From an uncultured Clostridia bacterium (GTDB taxonomy: Bacteria; Bacillota; Clostridia; Oscillospirales; Acutalibacteraceae): a DNA stretch of 64,000 bases. Location of the stretch: NCBI GenBank assembly GCA_937920235.1, contig CALGUK010000010.1:1-64000 (forward strand), read 5' to 3'. The notes beneath the pieces were generated by a model that did not search any database, had not been told where the DNA came from, and saw only the letters and a program-made list of their open reading frames with translations. A program made the position numbers and the translations under genes. Each line of letters begins with the position of its first letter. The stretch's first letter is position 1. Below, piece by piece: positions 42,896 through 51,750 of this stretch.

Positions 42896-43936
42896 CTATT
42901 CATTGAGAAAATCTCTTTTCATAACACACTCTTCAAAGAATGTGCTTGCAGTTTCCATAACCGATAAATCTTCTTTGGTGATAAGGGAATAATCAATGTT
43001 CTGATAAATTTCATATGCCTCGGGAGAATTTTCACCGAGAGCGGCAATTCTCGCAAAGGTGTCATTCATATACTGCTCGGCATCCTTGGCAAGATAGACA
43101 TTGTGGTATTTTGTCTCATAAAGCACTGTTCTGGCATTCGGATTATTCTCAATTTTACTTTTTTTACCAACAGGACTGTTCTTTAACGTGACCTGCATAT
43201 CGTTTCCGCCGTGCATTACAAGAGTGGGAATACTGTTGCTGTTTATAGTGTCGCAGGAGCGAAGAATACCTGCTCTGCCGAAACGGATAAGATTAAGAAT
43301 GTCAAAGAATGGGCTGAGAACAGATAAATTGAGCTTGGTTTTGGACTTTGCGATGTCACGGATAAGCTTATTCATTGAATTAAAGGGAGAAAAAGCCACG
43401 ATACCCTTTATCTCGGTGTCGGGCAACAATGCCGCCACATTGCATACACTGTAAGCCCCCCAGGAATGACCCGCAAGAAGAAGCGGCATATCCTTTAAGT
43501 CTTCTCTTGAAGCGACAAATTCAATTGCATGTCTGAGGTCAATTATGCCCTGTGCAAAGCCGTTGAGCTTTTCGCCTTCAGAACTGCAGGTTCCCGTGTT
43601 ATCGTAGGCAAGAACAATATATCCCTTTTGTGCAAAATAATTGATTTCGGTTGTATAGGCAAGATGGCCCGCACCCATACCGTGTGAAAAAACTATAACA
43701 GCCTTATATGAATCAGCCTTTGCACCGGTGTAGAGAAAGCCGCTAAGAGTCTGACCTTTGTCAGACTTGAAACTGACAGGTCTTGCATTGAGATTGTCAA
43801 AATTTTTAGCCTTGAGATATTTCAGATTGTCGTTTCCTTCGCATCTTCCGGAAAATCCTGCACTGTTCATAATTGCATTGGCAATTGCAAAAAGAACAAC
43901 ACATATAACTGCAAATGCCGCTAAAAAATAAATCAT
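42896..43936 (-). CDS. Membrane-anchored alpha/beta hydrolase
   Basis: 346 residues. An N-terminal transmembrane helix (about 2-24) anchors the protein. The catalytic domain has the oxyanion SHGMGAG, the nucleophile elbow GHSWGAYS, the acid Asp in VMHGGNDMQV and the His in TKYHNVYLA. Candidate substrates are esters or peptides at the membrane surface; the family is too broad to say more. It is the first gene of a two-gene hydrolase operon on the minus strand. Confidence 0.88.
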   Translation of the reverse strand: MIYFLAAFAVICVVLFAIANAIMNSAGFSGRCEGNDNLKYLKAKNFDNLNARPVSFKSDKGQTLSGFLYTGAKADSYKAVIVFSHGMGAGHLAYTTEINYFAQKGYIVLAYDNTGTCSSEGEKLNGFAQGIIDLRHAIEFVASREDLKDMPLLLAGHSWGAYSVCNVAALLPDTEIKGIVAFSPFNSMNKLIRDIAKSKTKLNLSVLSPFFDILNLIRFGRAGILRSCDTINSNSIPTLVMHGGNDMQVTLKNSPVGKKSKIENNPNARTVLYETKYHNVYLAKDAEQYMNDTFARIAALGENSPEAYEIYQNIDYSLITKEDLSVMETASTFFEECVMKRDFLNE

Positions 43937-44003
43937 AATATCTTCCTTTTTCCCTTTATTGATTTTTATTTTACCATAATGACAGAATTTTGCAACATTT
44001 TTG

Positions 44004-44032
44004 TTGCGGGAGCAAGGATATTATTGTATAAT
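44004..44032 (+). promoter_or_regulatory. SigA promoter of the XRE regulator gene
   Basis: TTGCGG (44004-44009) and TATAAT (44027-44032), 17-base spacer. A small inverted repeat GCAAC/GTTGC (43992-43996, 44003-44007) overlaps the -35. Confidence 0.6.
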
Positions 44033-44053
44033 TATAAAAAGAGGTGAGATGAA

Positions 44054-44416
44054 ATGGAGTGTTTTCGTCAACTTAAAATTATCAGAAAAGCCAATAAGTT
44101 AAGCCAGCAACAGCTTGCGGACATTCTGGGTATTTCCCGTTCAACATATTGCAGCTATGAAACGGGCAGACGCTCTCCGGATGTGGATACGATTGTCAGA
44201 TTGGCTGAATTTTACAGAATACCGCTCAATGATTTTTTATTGACAATTCAGGATAAAGAGGTTGCAGAAAATAATTCCTATGACAATCCGGACGATGTCA
44301 GATTTTTATCTCAGCTCAACCGTAAGGAGATTGAGCTTATCTGTAAATACCGAGTGATGAGCGAAGAAGAAAAGGCAGAACTGCTTAAATTTATAAACGA
44401 TAAAAACGATGAATAA
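44054..44416 (+). CDS. XRE-family helix-turn-helix regulator
   Basis: 120 residues. A Cro/C1-type HTH spans about residues 6-60, with SQQQLADILGISRSTYCSYETGRRSP covering the two recognition helices. The C-terminal half is acidic and helical (EEEKAELLKFINDKND), likely for dimerisation. Targets are unknown; it is transcribed alone and away from the hydrolase operon, so it could control that operon or itself. GAGGTGAG precedes the ATG and a terminator follows. Confidence 0.9.
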   Translation: MECFRQLKIIRKANKLSQQQLADILGISRSTYCSYETGRRSPDVDTIVRLAEFYRIPLNDFLLTIQDKEVAENNSYDNPDDVRFLSQLNRKEIELICKYRVMSEEEKAELLKFINDKNDE

Positions 44417-44421
44417 AGAGT

Positions 44422-44455
44422 TTTCCCGAGGCTTTTGCTTCGGGATGCTTTTTTG
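44422..44455 (+). terminator. Terminator of the XRE gene
   Basis: TCCCGAGGC (44424-44432) pairs with GCTTCGGGA (44437-44445) with one wobble, followed by TGCTTTTTTG. Confidence 0.85.
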
Positions 44456-44464
44456 TTAGCCGTA

Positions 44465-44494
44465 TTGACTATTATGCTAATTTTATGGTAAAAT
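44465..44494 (+). promoter_or_regulatory. SigA promoter of the DtxR-type regulator operon
   Basis: TTGACT (44465-44470) and TAAAAT (44489-44494), 18-base spacer, 30 bases before the start codon. Confidence 0.55.
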
Positions 44495-44523
44495 AATATA
44501 ATAAACCGAAAAGGAAAAAATAT

Positions 44524-44910
44524 ATGAAAATTAACAATTATAATATGACTTCATCACTCGAGGATTATCTTGAGGCGGTATTTGTCATATCAAAACAGAA
44601 AAGCAGTGTTAGACTTACTGATATAGCGGAATATCTCGGTGTTTCAAAGCCCAGCGTAAACCGTGCGGTCAATACGTTGACACAGAACGGATTTCTTGAG
44701 CACGAAACATATGGCGATATCGTCATAACTCCTCAGGGCGAAAGCTATGCGGCAAATGTGCTGAGACGACACAAGCTTATTAAACTTTTTCTTATCGAAA
44801 CTCTCGGAGTCGATGAAAAAACAGCCGAGAATGATGCGTGCCAGATGGAGCATGTTATGAGTGCAAGCACAATAGATAAGTTGTATGAATATCTTGAAAG
44901 GCAGGGCTGA
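44524..44910 (+). CDS. DtxR/MntR-type metal-dependent regulator, short form
   Basis: 128 residues. A winged HTH (about 8-70: LTDIAEYLGVSKPSVNRAVN) is followed by the metal-binding dimerisation domain. The string NDACQMEHVMS matches the Cys-x2-Glu-His metal site of DtxR/IdeR (iron type) rather than the Glu-x2-Glu-His of Bacillus MntR. The SH3-like/FeoA third domain is absent, as in MntR. It should sense Fe(II) or Mn(II). It is the first gene of an apparent operon with two FAD oxidoreductases, four bases upstream of the first. Confidence 0.88.
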   Translation: MKINNYNMTSSLEDYLEAVFVISKQKSSVRLTDIAEYLGVSKPSVNRAVNTLTQNGFLEHETYGDIVITPQGESYAANVLRRHKLIKLFLIETLGVDEKTAENDACQMEHVMSASTIDKLYEYLERQG

Positions 44911-44913
44911 ACA

Positions 44914-46161
44914 GTGTTCAAGGTAGCTGTAATAGGCGGAGGTGCATCAGGTCTTGCCTGCGCTATTGAACTTATGCACACGGTAAAAAACAAAGATGAA
45001 ATAAAATTGACGGTTTTCGAGAAGCTTCCGCGTGTCGGCAAAAAAATTCTTGTAACAGGTAACGGCAGATGCAATCTTACAAATATGAATGCCGCTGTTA
45101 AGGGTTACAGAGGTGATGCGGAATTTGCAAAATCTGCTCTGAACAGATACACACCTGAAAGCAACATCCGTTTTTTCAATGAGATGGGACTTTATACAAG
45201 AACGGAAGATGAGGGCAGAGTGTATCCGCTGTCCAATCAGGCCGCATCCGTGCTTGATGCACTAAGATTTGAGTGTGCAAGACTCGGTGTCGAGCTTGTC
45301 TGTGATTATCAGGCAGTTCATCTCAAGTCCGTTTTTAACGGAGTAGTGAATAAGCTTGTCATCAATAACCGCGACCGCTTTGATTATGTTGTTGTTGCAT
45401 CGGGCGGAAAAGCTGCCAAGGTTCACGGAACAGACGGTGATTCGTACGAGCTTCTTCGTATGATGGGACATAAAATTATTTCGCCTGCTCCTGCTCTTGT
45501 GTCCCTTAACTGCGAAAACTTTACAAAGGCGCTCAAGGGTGTGAGAGCCGTATGCAAAATGGAGCTTATAACTGACGGAAAAAAGGTTCTCGAAAATTAC
45601 GGTGAAGTTCAGTTTACCGATTACGGACTTTCTGGAATTCCGATTATGCAGCTGTCACGCTTTGTTTCGGTTTCACCTTCGGAAAATATTTATATTTACC
45701 TTGATACTGTTCCCGATTTTTCCTATCAACAAATCTGTGATTATCTGTTTTCACGACGTGAAATTGATACGGGACTGTGTGAAAATATGCTCGGAGGAAT
45801 AATGAATAAGCAACTCTGCATATCATTTATGAAAGAGTGTAATATTGCCCCCAATTTCAGAGTTAACGAGCTCAAAGACGATCAGCTGTATATGTTGGCA
45901 AAAATTCTCAAATGCTGGAAAATCAAGATAAAAACGGCAAGAGGATTTGATTTTGCCCAGGTGACCGCCGGCGGTGCGGACTGCTCACAGTTTAACCCCG
46001 GAACAATGGAGTCCTTGCTCGTGAAAAACCTTTTTTGCTGCGGCGAGGCTTTGAATATTGACGGTGACTGCGGCGGATATAATCTTCAGTGGGCGTGGAG
46101 CTCGGGAAGAACGGCAGGATATACCATAGGTGAGAGGATAAACAATGCTCAGAATCAGTGA
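44914..46161 (+). CDS. BaiN/HI0933-family FAD-dependent oxidoreductase
   Basis: 415 residues. FAD-binding VIGGGASGLACAIEL at the N-terminus, then KKILVTGNGRCNLTN (the HI0933 family signature), VYPLSNQAASV and, near the C-terminus, CCGEALNIDGDCGGYNLQWA. BaiN-type enzymes reduce steroid or other enone substrates in gut Clostridia, but most members are uncharacterised. It starts with GTG, and the message is shared with the metal regulator upstream. It overlaps the next gene by 17 bases. Confidence 0.88.
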   Translation: MFKVAVIGGGASGLACAIELMHTVKNKDEIKLTVFEKLPRVGKKILVTGNGRCNLTNMNAAVKGYRGDAEFAKSALNRYTPESNIRFFNEMGLYTRTEDEGRVYPLSNQAASVLDALRFECARLGVELVCDYQAVHLKSVFNGVVNKLVINNRDRFDYVVVASGGKAAKVHGTDGDSYELLRMMGHKIISPAPALVSLNCENFTKALKGVRAVCKMELITDGKKVLENYGEVQFTDYGLSGIPIMQLSRFVSVSPSENIYIYLDTVPDFSYQQICDYLFSRREIDTGLCENMLGGIMNKQLCISFMKECNIAPNFRVNELKDDQLYMLAKILKCWKIKIKTARGFDFAQVTAGGADCSQFNPGTMESLLVKNLFCCGEALNIDGDCGGYNLQWAWSSGRTAGYTIGERINNAQNQ

Positions 46162-47740
46162 AATTAAACTTGACCTTGACTGTGATTTTCACGATATTGA
46201 AGATGAAGCAGCCAAAATCTTAAAAATAAATAAGAACAGACTTTTAAAGACCGAAATTTTCAAAAAGAGTGTAGATTGCCGTAAGGGCGAGGTGCGATTT
46301 GTTTTTACCGTGGACGTTATTGTTGACGGTGATGAGGATCGGATAATTGCAAAGCTTAATAATAGCCGTATATCAAAAAGTGCGAAATATGAATATGTTA
46401 TTCCGCAATCCGCACGAAAAAGCACTCTTCCGCCGGTTGTTGCGGGCTTTGGTCCTGCGGGAATGTTTGCGGCACTCATACTTGCCAGAAGCGGTCATTG
46501 CCCCATTGTGGTTGAACGTGGCAAGGATGTGGATTCAAGAACGGCAGATGTAAATAACTTCTGGACAAACCGTATCCTTGACGAAAACTCAAATATTCAG
46601 TACGGTGAAGGCGGTGCAGGAACATTTTCTGACGGCAAGCTCACCACTGGAATTAAAGACAGCCGTTGCAGATTTATATTTGAAGAATTCGTCAGACACG
46701 GCGCTCCGGATGATATACTCATCAATGCCAAGCCACATATCGGCACGGATAAGCTGAAATCAACAGTTAAAAGTATCCGAGAGGAGATAATATCTCTCGG
46801 GGGAACGGTGCTTTTTGAAACACGGTTAACAAATATCATTGTTGCCAATAATTTTATTCACGGTGTTACCGTGCAGGATAAATTCGGCAGAGAACACGAT
46901 ATCGAAACGGATGCACTGATTTTATCAGTAGGTCACTCAGCAAGGGATACCGTTGAAATGCTCTACGGCAAGGGCATAAATATGATGCAGAAGCCGTTTT
47001 CGGTGGGAGCCAGAATAGAGCATCCCCAGGAATTTATAAATACCGTGCAGTACGGTGAGTATAAGAATCACCCGAGTCTTAAGGCGGCCGACTATAAACT
47101 TGCCTGCCATCCTCCGCACGGAAGAGGAGCATATACCTTTTGTATGTGTCCGGGCGGTACCGTAGTGTGTGCATCATCGGAAAAGGGCGGTATGGTCACA
47201 AACGGTATGAGCGAGTATGCAAGAGACAAAGAAAATGCAAATTCCGCAATTCTTGTCGGCATTGAGCCGGTGGATTTTCCGAGTGAACATCCTCTTTCGG
47301 GATTTTCTCTTCAAAGAGAGATCGAACAAAAAGCATTCTTACTCGGCGGAGAAGATTATACTGCTCCGGCTACGCTGGTCGGAGATTTTATCAAGGGGCA
47401 AAAATCCTCAAGGCTCGGTGCGGTGAAGCCCTCCTTCCCGACGGGTGTGGTCGCAGACGACATCAGCCGCGTTCTGCCCGAAAAGGTTGTTAATACAATG
47501 CGAGATGCTCTGCTTCAGATGGACAAAAAGCTTAAGGGCTTTGCAATGGAGGATGCGGTGCTGACTGCTCCCGAAACAAGAAGCTCATCACCTGTCAGAA
47601 TAATACGCGACGAGTTTTTTCAGACTAATATCCGTGGACTCTATCCTTGCGGTGAGGGTGCAGGATATGCCGGAGGTATAGTTTCTGCAGGAGTGGACGG
47701 TGTCAGATGTGCTGAAGCAGTTCTCTCGGACGAGTGTTAA
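46145..47740 (+). CDS. FAD-dependent oxidoreductase (COG2509-type)
   Basis: 531 residues. An N-terminal ~90-residue domain precedes the dinucleotide fold VAGFGPAGMFAALILARSG (about residues 98-116). Family signatures follow: NIQYGEGGAGTFSDGKLTTG, KPFSVGARIEHPQ and the C-terminal YPCGEGAGYAGGIVSAGVDG. The family is widespread in Firmicutes as an uncharacterised FAD-dependent dehydrogenase. The overlap with the upstream flavoprotein gene shows translational coupling, so the two may act on related substrates. Confidence 0.88.
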   Translation: MLRISEIKLDLDCDFHDIEDEAAKILKINKNRLLKTEIFKKSVDCRKGEVRFVFTVDVIVDGDEDRIIAKLNNSRISKSAKYEYVIPQSARKSTLPPVVAGFGPAGMFAALILARSGHCPIVVERGKDVDSRTADVNNFWTNRILDENSNIQYGEGGAGTFSDGKLTTGIKDSRCRFIFEEFVRHGAPDDILINAKPHIGTDKLKSTVKSIREEIISLGGTVLFETRLTNIIVANNFIHGVTVQDKFGREHDIETDALILSVGHSARDTVEMLYGKGINMMQKPFSVGARIEHPQEFINTVQYGEYKNHPSLKAADYKLACHPPHGRGAYTFCMCPGGTVVCASSEKGGMVTNGMSEYARDKENANSAILVGIEPVDFPSEHPLSGFSLQREIEQKAFLLGGEDYTAPATLVGDFIKGQKSSRLGAVKPSFPTGVVADDISRVLPEKVVNTMRDALLQMDKKLKGFAMEDAVLTAPETRSSSPVRIIRDEFFQTNIRGLYPCGEGAGYAGGIVSAGVDGVRCAEAVLSDEC

Positions 47741-47774
47741 CAGCTATTTAATAAAGATGTAACTAAACTGTAAT

Positions 47775-47803
47775 TTGACAAAGGAAAATCCTGTTGTTAT
47801 ATT
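47775..47803 (+). promoter_or_regulatory. SigA promoter of the PASTA pseudokinase gene
   Basis: TTGACA (47775-47780) and TATATT (47798-47803), 17-base spacer. A TATAAT at 47803-47808 is too far from the -35. Confidence 0.6.
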
Positions 47804-47843
47804 ATAATGTGGAAATATATTGTTGACGAAAGGGGACAGTATT

Positions 47844-49526
47844 ATGAATTATGATAATCTTTGTATGAGCTGTATGAATGAGTTATATGGCGAAAAACAA
47901 TGTCCCAAATGCGGATATTATGTTGATTCACCGCAAATTTCACCTTTTCTCCCTGTGAAAACACCTATCGGCGGAAAATATATTGTAGGAAAAGTGATTT
48001 CATCAAACAGCGAGGGTGTATCATATATCGCCTATGATGTTGACAGACATTCGCCTGTTGTAATAAGGGAATTCCTCCCGGAAAAGCTTATTGACAGACG
48101 CTCCGGAGAAACACAGGTCACCGTGAGAGAACCGTATAAAGAGTTATATTATGATCTTATGGGAAAATTCCTTGACCTTTGGAGAAATCTTGCGAGAATC
48201 AGAGGCTTTTCGGCTCTGATACCTGTAATCGATATTGTTGAAGAGAACAATACGGCTTATGCGGTAAGTGAGCATATCGAAAGTCTGCCGTTAAGAGAAT
48301 TTTTACTTCGCAGCAAAACGGGATATCTTAATTGGGAAAAAGCAAAGCAACTCTTTATGCCCGTTTTATCTCTGCTTGCAAATCTTCATAAAATGGGAAT
48401 TGTGCATAACGGTATCAGTCCCGATACCATGCTTATCGGACGCGACGGTAAGCTTCGTCTTTCAGGGTTTTCAATAAGCGAAGCACGATTTGAGGGCTCA
48501 CCGCTTACTCCCGAACTTTATGAGGGGTACACCCCGGTTGAACAGTACGGATATAATCTTGAAAGCGGTGCCTGGTCAGATGTTTATGCGTTCTGTGCTG
48601 TTGTTTACAGAGCACTTGTAGGAAGCGTTCCCCAGGATGCAGTTTCACGTTCTTCAAGCGACAAGCTGATTATCCCTGCCCGATATGCCGAAATCATTCC
48701 GGTTTACGTAATTAATGCGTTGATGAACGGCTTGCAGGTTGACCCGACTGACAGAACAAAAGATGTTGAAACCCTGCGCGAAGAGCTTTCCGCAACACCG
48801 TCAAATGTTGTTTCATCATATTCGGGCGTCAATGTTCCTGCTGATGAAAAAAAAGAAGCTCCCGTGCTTGTGATTGATGATGATGACTCACCGGGAAGAA
48901 CAATACTTAAAACATTTCTGATTATTGTCGGTGTAGGGCTTCTAGCGTTTGCCGGCTGGTTTATTGCTGATAAGGTTTCACAGGCATCGCAAAATCAACC
49001 GGACGGACAAATAAACAATAACGTAGAAACCGTTGAGGTGCCAAACTTTGTAAACAGTTCATATGACCTTATCGCATCAAACCCTGTCCAGAACGAGAGG
49101 TTCACAATAAAGTCCGTGACAGAATACAGCGTTGATGTTGAAAAAGGATATATCATTTCACAAAGTATAGATCCGGGTAAAATGGTTGAAAAAGGATCGG
49201 AGATAACCTTCGTCGTAAGTAAAGGACCTGAATATGTGCTTATTCCTCCCGTCAAAGAGCTTGATGCCGAGGTAGCAAAAGCACAGCTCGAGGAACTCGG
49301 ATTCCAGGTCAAAATTATTGAAAAGACTAACGACGGCGATTATCCTGCAAACACCGTGGCAGAAGTGACACCCGGAGAGGGAACGAGTCAATATAAGGGT
49401 AGCGAAGTGTATCTTTCAATATGGGGAGAAGTGCCTGATAACGGACTCGGCTGGTTTGATGATGATACGGGTGATGATATAATTCCCGGAATTGACTTTG
49501 ACGGCCTTTTCGGATGGTTAGGATAA
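47844..49526 (+). CDS. PASTA-domain Ser/Thr kinase homologue, predicted pseudokinase
   Basis: 560 residues. An N-terminal zinc ribbon (CMSCMNELYGEKQCPKCGYY) precedes a protein-kinase-like domain (about 35-300), a transmembrane helix (about 354-376) and two PASTA-like domains (about 393-460 and 462-535) outside the cell. The kinase domain keeps the fold pattern (EFLPEKL, GYTPVEQYG, WSDVYAFCAVVYRAL) but lacks the catalytic residues: the ATP-binding Lys is Arg75 (VVIRE), HRD is HNG (188-190), the metal-binding Asn is Thr, and DFG is SGF (207-209). It cannot be a normal kinase and probably acts as a peptidoglycan-sensing scaffold or as a regulator of an active paralogue. The ATG at 47844 follows AGGGGAC. 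A terminator follows. Confidence 0.88.
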   Translation: MNYDNLCMSCMNELYGEKQCPKCGYYVDSPQISPFLPVKTPIGGKYIVGKVISSNSEGVSYIAYDVDRHSPVVIREFLPEKLIDRRSGETQVTVREPYKELYYDLMGKFLDLWRNLARIRGFSALIPVIDIVEENNTAYAVSEHIESLPLREFLLRSKTGYLNWEKAKQLFMPVLSLLANLHKMGIVHNGISPDTMLIGRDGKLRLSGFSISEARFEGSPLTPELYEGYTPVEQYGYNLESGAWSDVYAFCAVVYRALVGSVPQDAVSRSSSDKLIIPARYAEIIPVYVINALMNGLQVDPTDRTKDVETLREELSATPSNVVSSYSGVNVPADEKKEAPVLVIDDDDSPGRTILKTFLIIVGVGLLAFAGWFIADKVSQASQNQPDGQINNNVETVEVPNFVNSSYDLIASNPVQNERFTIKSVTEYSVDVEKGYIISQSIDPGKMVEKGSEITFVVSKGPEYVLIPPVKELDAEVAKAQLEELGFQVKIIEKTNDGDYPANTVAEVTPGEGTSQYKGSEVYLSIWGEVPDNGLGWFDDDTGDDIIPGIDFDGLFGWLG

Positions 49527-49528
49527 AT

Positions 49529-49562
49529 AAAAAAAGAGGTATCACTGATACCTCTTTTTTTA
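49529..49562. terminator. Bidirectional terminator between pseudokinase and DUF5696 genes
   Basis: A stem of AAAGAGGTATC with GATACCTCTTT, an A-run on the left and a T-run on the right, serving the two convergent genes. Confidence 0.88.
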
Positions 49563-49570
49563 TATCCGGA

Positions 49571-51670
49571 TTATGAAATTGTAATGCAGTCTTTTGCTTC
49601 GACTATGACACCGTTGACGGTAACGGTGCTGTCGGTATAGTTGACATATACCTTTATGCTGTTGTCATATTCCGTACAATAAACACCGTCCTGAATCTGA
49701 TAGTGAGAGGTCATCCGAGCATCTCGCAGTGCGGATAATGCCATGTCCGCCTTGATGTAGTATGAAACCATATCGTTAATATTTTTATCGTAATAGAATT
49801 TTTCGTCGGTTTCCTCATTATATCCCGTGCAATACCAATATGCACCGGGCAGACAACCGTATTCTACTGATTTCAGAAAAGCGGTTTTTGTATCGTCTGC
49901 AGTGTTAAGGCCTGATGCGGAGTATTCATAAATTCCGTGTAACAGCATTTGCACAAAGGGGATTGCACGGTATGCCTCGCTCTCTTCACGGGAGACAGCG
50001 GATACGGGAATTTCCGTAATGACATCCGCATTTTTGACGGCATAGAAATTTCCGGTATCAATCATCAACATTTTTGATGCTGAAAGAACAGGTACCTGTG
50101 AAGCAATTTCACGGTGAGCCGCATATTCCGGGTATGATTTGCGGGAGTAGTCAGAGTATAGGTCAACACCGATATCGTTGAGTGCGTATCCGTCAAAATC
50201 AACATTTTCCGAGTAACGCAGAATCTGCTCAACCCTTTTTTCGAGATTACTGATTTTAAGCCGTGTCTGTGCTGATGTGGGCTCGGGGAAGCTTTCTCCG
50301 GGCTCCAGACGGATAATCTCTCCGTCCGAGGAAACAGCTCCGTTAAGGCTGTATTTTACGGTCAGAATATCCGTGTCAATAAATAATGCGAATTTCTGAC
50401 TGTTAAGATATGAATACAGCTCGTTAAATTCCTTTTTCGTCCCGAGAGCTTTCTTGAAATCGTCAAATTTGTCCGAGCTTCCGTTGTTTGCACCGTTGTA
50501 TAAACCGTTGTATCTCAGATATGCATTGTTTACGCCCTTGGCTTTTAATAAGCTCATAAGCGAAAGTGCCTGGCTGTATCCCGAAAGAACGGTGTACTTG
50601 TTATTTTCGTTTCTGTAACCGCCCTGCAGAGTGATTATCATAGGCAGATGTCCTGCTTCGGTATCCACGGATTTTGTTGAAAGAATGTTGTTCCTTATGA
50701 GATTTTCACGGCAGGCAGTTGCCATACCCGAATATGTGGCAGATTTACCCGAAAGAAAACGGTAGCACAGTTTTATCTCATTTTTATATTCATTTTTCAC
50801 ATTAAATTCGGCATTTACACAGTTAAGAGATGTCTCACCGTTGCGATGTGCATTGATAACGGCTATTGAATCTCCCTGTTCGATTATACACAGAAAAGCA
50901 TTTTCGCCGTGCTTCATACCAAAAGCTCCGAGAAGACACTGTCCGTTTTTATAAACGGGGAGTGACAGTGGTCTGAAATCCTCGTCCGGTGTCCCGGTTT
51001 TAATTATTGCGCCGCTTCCGTCAGGAACAAAAATATAATCCTCACTTCCGCTTACTTCATATGCACCGAAGTTATTAAGCAATTTAATACTTTCAAGCTT
51101 TATGCTTTCGGGAAGAATTACGCTGTTCATACTGACGTTTACATAAAATGAACCGTCGCTCAAGGTGTAAAGAATCGTAATATCAGCTCGGATTGTATCG
51201 GCAGAGACATCTCCAACGGCTTTGTTGCCCGTTTCTTTGTCAAGGGCAAGTGAGTATGTGACCGCAATACCGTCAACCGAAGACGTGTATGTGAAATTAC
51301 CGTGTGCCACAGAATTATCTTGCGAATTGAGGATATACGCTTTTCCCGAACTATCAGAAAGAGTTACCTCCAGTGCATAACTTGTGATTTCTTTTTCCAC
51401 GCTGTCAGAGGGGAGAGTTGTCCACAAAAATCCGGAGTTCTTGTCGCGTATGGCAGCAGTTGCCGTCTCTTTGTCAAAAAGAAGCTCAATAAGACCCGAA
51501 GACGAGACAACGGAGTAGTCACTTGCCTCTGCTCTGTGATACGCTCTGTCCGAAAAATCGGGTAAAACATATTCAGCGATTGGCGGAACAGAATTTCCGC
51601 AGGATGTAAAAATCAGCGAAATCAGACAGATTACGGCAGTTATTTTTGATATTCCATTATATTTGTTCAT
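49571..51670 (-). CDS. DUF5696-type secreted lipoprotein
   Basis: 699 residues. The signal peptide ends in a lipobox (SLIFTSC, Cys near residue 23), giving an extracellular lipoprotein. The N-terminal ~300 residues are beta-rich (sandwich type, with SGLIELLFDKETATAAIRDK). The C-terminal ~350 residues look like a TIM-barrel glycosidase-like domain (NAYLRYNGLYNG, FALFIDTDIL, DFDGYALNDIG). This layout matches DUF5696 proteins, whose activity is unknown. The ATG at 51670 is chosen because it begins the signal peptide and has AGGTG upstream; the ORF extends to 51745. It lies 80 bases after sigF on the same strand. Confidence 0.72.
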   Translation of the reverse strand: MNKYNGISKITAVICLISLIFTSCGNSVPPIAEYVLPDFSDRAYHRAEASDYSVVSSSGLIELLFDKETATAAIRDKNSGFLWTTLPSDSVEKEITSYALEVTLSDSSGKAYILNSQDNSVAHGNFTYTSSVDGIAVTYSLALDKETGNKAVGDVSADTIRADITILYTLSDGSFYVNVSMNSVILPESIKLESIKLLNNFGAYEVSGSEDYIFVPDGSGAIIKTGTPDEDFRPLSLPVYKNGQCLLGAFGMKHGENAFLCIIEQGDSIAVINAHRNGETSLNCVNAEFNVKNEYKNEIKLCYRFLSGKSATYSGMATACRENLIRNNILSTKSVDTEAGHLPMIITLQGGYRNENNKYTVLSGYSQALSLMSLLKAKGVNNAYLRYNGLYNGANNGSSDKFDDFKKALGTKKEFNELYSYLNSQKFALFIDTDILTVKYSLNGAVSSDGEIIRLEPGESFPEPTSAQTRLKISNLEKRVEQILRYSENVDFDGYALNDIGVDLYSDYSRKSYPEYAAHREIASQVPVLSASKMLMIDTGNFYAVKNADVITEIPVSAVSREESEAYRAIPFVQMLLHGIYEYSASGLNTADDTKTAFLKSVEYGCLPGAYWYCTGYNEETDEKFYYDKNINDMVSYYIKADMALSALRDARMTSHYQIQDGVYCTEYDNSIKVYVNYTDSTVTVNGVIVEAKDCITIS

Positions 51671-51750
51671 AAGCTGACACCTGCACAAAAAAATTATGAC
51701 AGAATAAGTTTTCTTTATTCTATCATAATTAAACGAAAATATCAAATTTT

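Noticed and set aside
42288..42992. 234-residue plus-strand ORF across two minus-strand hydrolase genes
   Set aside because: The minus-strand genes carry complete SGNH and alpha/beta hydrolase motifs; the plus frame is Phe/Ile-rich and starts without a ribosome site.
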